Below, piece after piece: positions 6,268 through 7,030 of a DNA stretch of 7,030 nucleotides (its first letter is position 1; each line of letters opens with the position of its first letter). The stretch is from assembly GCA_018609935.1 (NCBI GenBank), contig JAHENH010000092.1, forward strand, positions 1 through 7,030, read 5' to 3'. The DNA is from Halobacteriales archaeon (GTDB lineage: Archaea > Halobacteriota > Halobacteria > Halorutilales > JAHENH01). Below the pieces are notes generated by a model. It was given only the letters and a program-made list of their open reading frames with translations, made no database searches and was not told the DNA's origin. The position numbers and the translations under genes are program-made.

Positions 6268-6786
6268 ATGGTAAAACAACCCCTACAAGGGCAAGATCTA
6301 GACAATTTGAAGTTAGCAGAAGAACTTAGAAATGTAGCAGACAAAATAGAAGAAAAAGGAATCCAAAATATAAATATAGAACATAATGTAGGTGAAGAAA
6401 AACTAACAACAGAAAAAATAGAAATAACACATATACCAGAAGAACCAATAGACACAAAACAAATTCTTAACTATAGAAACACAGACACAAACAAAAACAC
6501 AGAATCATACAAAATAGACCAATACGAAATACTTAATCTATATAAAGAACAATTAGATGGATTTGAAGAAATAGATTTTGCACAAACAACAAAACTAAAA
6601 TTCAGTGATTATGATTCATACAAAACAGTGCGTAAATATCTAACAACACTAGAAAAAGAAGACATATTAACAGTTGAAAATGAACGTGGAAACTCACTAA
6701 CAAATGTATACTACATAAAAATAAATTGGAATGGATGGATATGGAGAGATCTAAAAAAACACTATAAAAGTGATCCAGATGGGTAG
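6268..6786 (+). CDS. Probable winged-helix protein of unknown role
   Basis: A 172-residue protein with two visible parts. Residues 11-38 form an acidic amphipathic helix (LAEELRNVADKIEEKG), followed by a polar, probably unfolded, linker up to about 80. Residues 85-152 look like a winged helix-turn-helix: an initial helix, then YDSYKTVRKYLTTLEKEDIL (115-134) as the likely recognition region, then a hairpin wing (TVENERGNSLTNVYYIKI). Three tryptophans cluster at 154, 157 and 159 near the C-terminus. A DNA-binding or transcription-regulatory role is inferred from fold only. It begins two bases after the Hjc-like gene and overlaps the next gene by eight bases, so it belongs to the same transcript and could act on the operator-like repeat near 5371. 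No named family recognised. Confidence 0.7.
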   Translation: MVKQPLQGQDLDNLKLAEELRNVADKIEEKGIQNINIEHNVGEEKLTTEKIEITHIPEEPIDTKQILNYRNTDTNKNTESYKIDQYEILNLYKEQLDGFEEIDFAQTTKLKFSDYDSYKTVRKYLTTLEKEDILTVENERGNSLTNVYYIKINWNGWIWRDLKKHYKSDPDG

Positions 6787-6967
6787 TGCATTTGAATGTG
6801 ATCGTTGTAAACAATTATTTAAAGGGTATCCATATAGAAAAATGAAAACGTATAGTGCAGATAACAGAGGGAATGTTAAATATCAAGAATTCTGTAAAGA
6901 TTGTTTTAGAACCATAATGAATGTTATAGAAGATTACAGTGACAAAAAAAGTAAAAATCAAAGGTAA
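6779..6967 (+). CDS. 62-residue four-cysteine zinc-binding miniprotein
   Basis: A small basic protein with CDRC at residues 7-10 and CKDC at 39-42, suited to binding one zinc ion. Between the pairs is a Lys/Tyr-rich segment that looks like strands (GYPYRKMKTYSADN), and the C-terminus is a helix ending in a Lys-rich tail. A GTG at 6770 is in frame, but I chose the ATG at 6779. That start gives the ATGGGTAG overlap with the preceding stop and repeats the spacing seen at 408 and 5759. No function is recognised; nucleic-acid binding is a reasonable guess for a basic zinc ribbon. Codon use is T-rich at third positions, like the 408 miniprotein. Confidence 0.7.
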   Translation: MGSAFECDRCKQLFKGYPYRKMKTYSADNRGNVKYQEFCKDCFRTIMNVIEDYSDKKSKNQR

Positions 6968-7030
6968 GAACAAAGAGAAGTATACACATGAGACTGAGAG
7001 GGTTAAATGTCCAAGTTGTGGTGAATTAAT
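6939..7030 (+). CDS. Start of a zinc-ribbon protein gene, cut by the window end
   Basis: An open frame runs from a stop at 6927-6929 to the window end. Its only plausible start is GTG at 6939, overlapping the upstream gene by 29 bases. The 30 visible residues begin with a Lys-rich segment and reach CPSC at residues 24-27 followed by Gly, the first half of a zinc ribbon, similar to CPNCG in the 408 gene. The frame is open to the edge, but the GTG start is weakly supported and the gene's end is not visible. Confidence 0.5.
   Translation, partial: MTKKVKIKGKNKEKYTHETERVKCPSCGEL

Noticed and set aside
6761..6769. CTATAAAAG as a TATA box for the 6779 gene
   Set aside because: Initiation 25 bases downstream would fall inside the gene, past its start codon.
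6770..6778. GTG at 6770 as start of the four-cysteine miniprotein
   Set aside because: The in-frame ATG at 6779 gives an overlap with the previous stop like those at 408 and 5759; the GTG adds only three residues with no ribosome site.
6174..6814. Minus-strand open frames opposite the Hjc-like and winged-helix genes
   Set aside because: Same compositional shadow effect; low-complexity hydrophobic translations without domains or start signals.
1..7030. CRISPR array, insertion sequence or rRNA
   Set aside because: No regularly spaced long repeats, no transposase-like protein and no rRNA-like GC-rich conserved stretch were seen.

Overview
The window is a compact, strongly AT-rich (roughly 70% A+T by eye) stretch with every convincing gene on the + strand. 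It most resembles part of an archaeal virus genome, or a related archaeal mobile element. The evidence is a family B DNA polymerase whose motifs look euryarchaeal/haloarchaeal, a C-terminal PCNA-binding peptide on that polymerase, an Hjc-like nuclease, archaeal TATA boxes (one placed for a near-leaderless transcript), almost no Shine-Dalgarno sequences, and tiny tightly packed genes of unknown function. Codons are dominated by AGA (Arg), ATA (Ile) and A-ending forms. The exact host cannot be read from the sequence. A haloarchaeal, nanohaloarchaeal or marine group II-type euryarchaeal host is compatible with the polymerase, but this is inference.

Layout. 2-415: 3' end of a DUF1599-like (nucleotide-modification-associated) gene. 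408-557: a 49-residue zinc-ribbon miniprotein. 568-4647: a replicative family B DNA polymerase split by a 418-residue intein (2377-3630) that still carries both LAGLIDADG-type endonuclease motifs; the mature polymerase would be 941 residues. 4648-4810: the largest non-coding gap, with several overlapping inverted repeats, a TATA box and a perfect 10-bp inverted repeat with a 53-base centre. 4811-5311: a PD-(D/E)XK nuclease. 5312-5402: a terminator-like element, then a TATA box overlapped by a small inverted repeat. 5403-7030: a close-packed cluster holding an unknown 120-residue protein, an Hjc-like nuclease, a probable winged-helix protein, a four-cysteine miniprotein and the start of another zinc-ribbon gene.

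How it fits together. The polymerase copies the genome and probably binds the host (or an encoded) sliding clamp through its last eight residues. The Hjc-like enzyme would cut branched recombination or replication intermediates, and the second nuclease may act in DNA processing or host interference. The DUF1599-like protein suggests a link to nucleotide or DNA-base modification. Most genes overlap by 7-8 bases or lie 2-10 bases apart, so they are read as three transcription units: up to polB, the 4811 nuclease, and 5403 onward.

No wholly new system is proven here. The best leads are the Gln-terminated intein in polymerase motif B, abrupt changes in C- versus T-ending codon use along the window, the paired 10-base inverted repeat by the 4811 promoter, and the unexplained gene set at 5403-7030.
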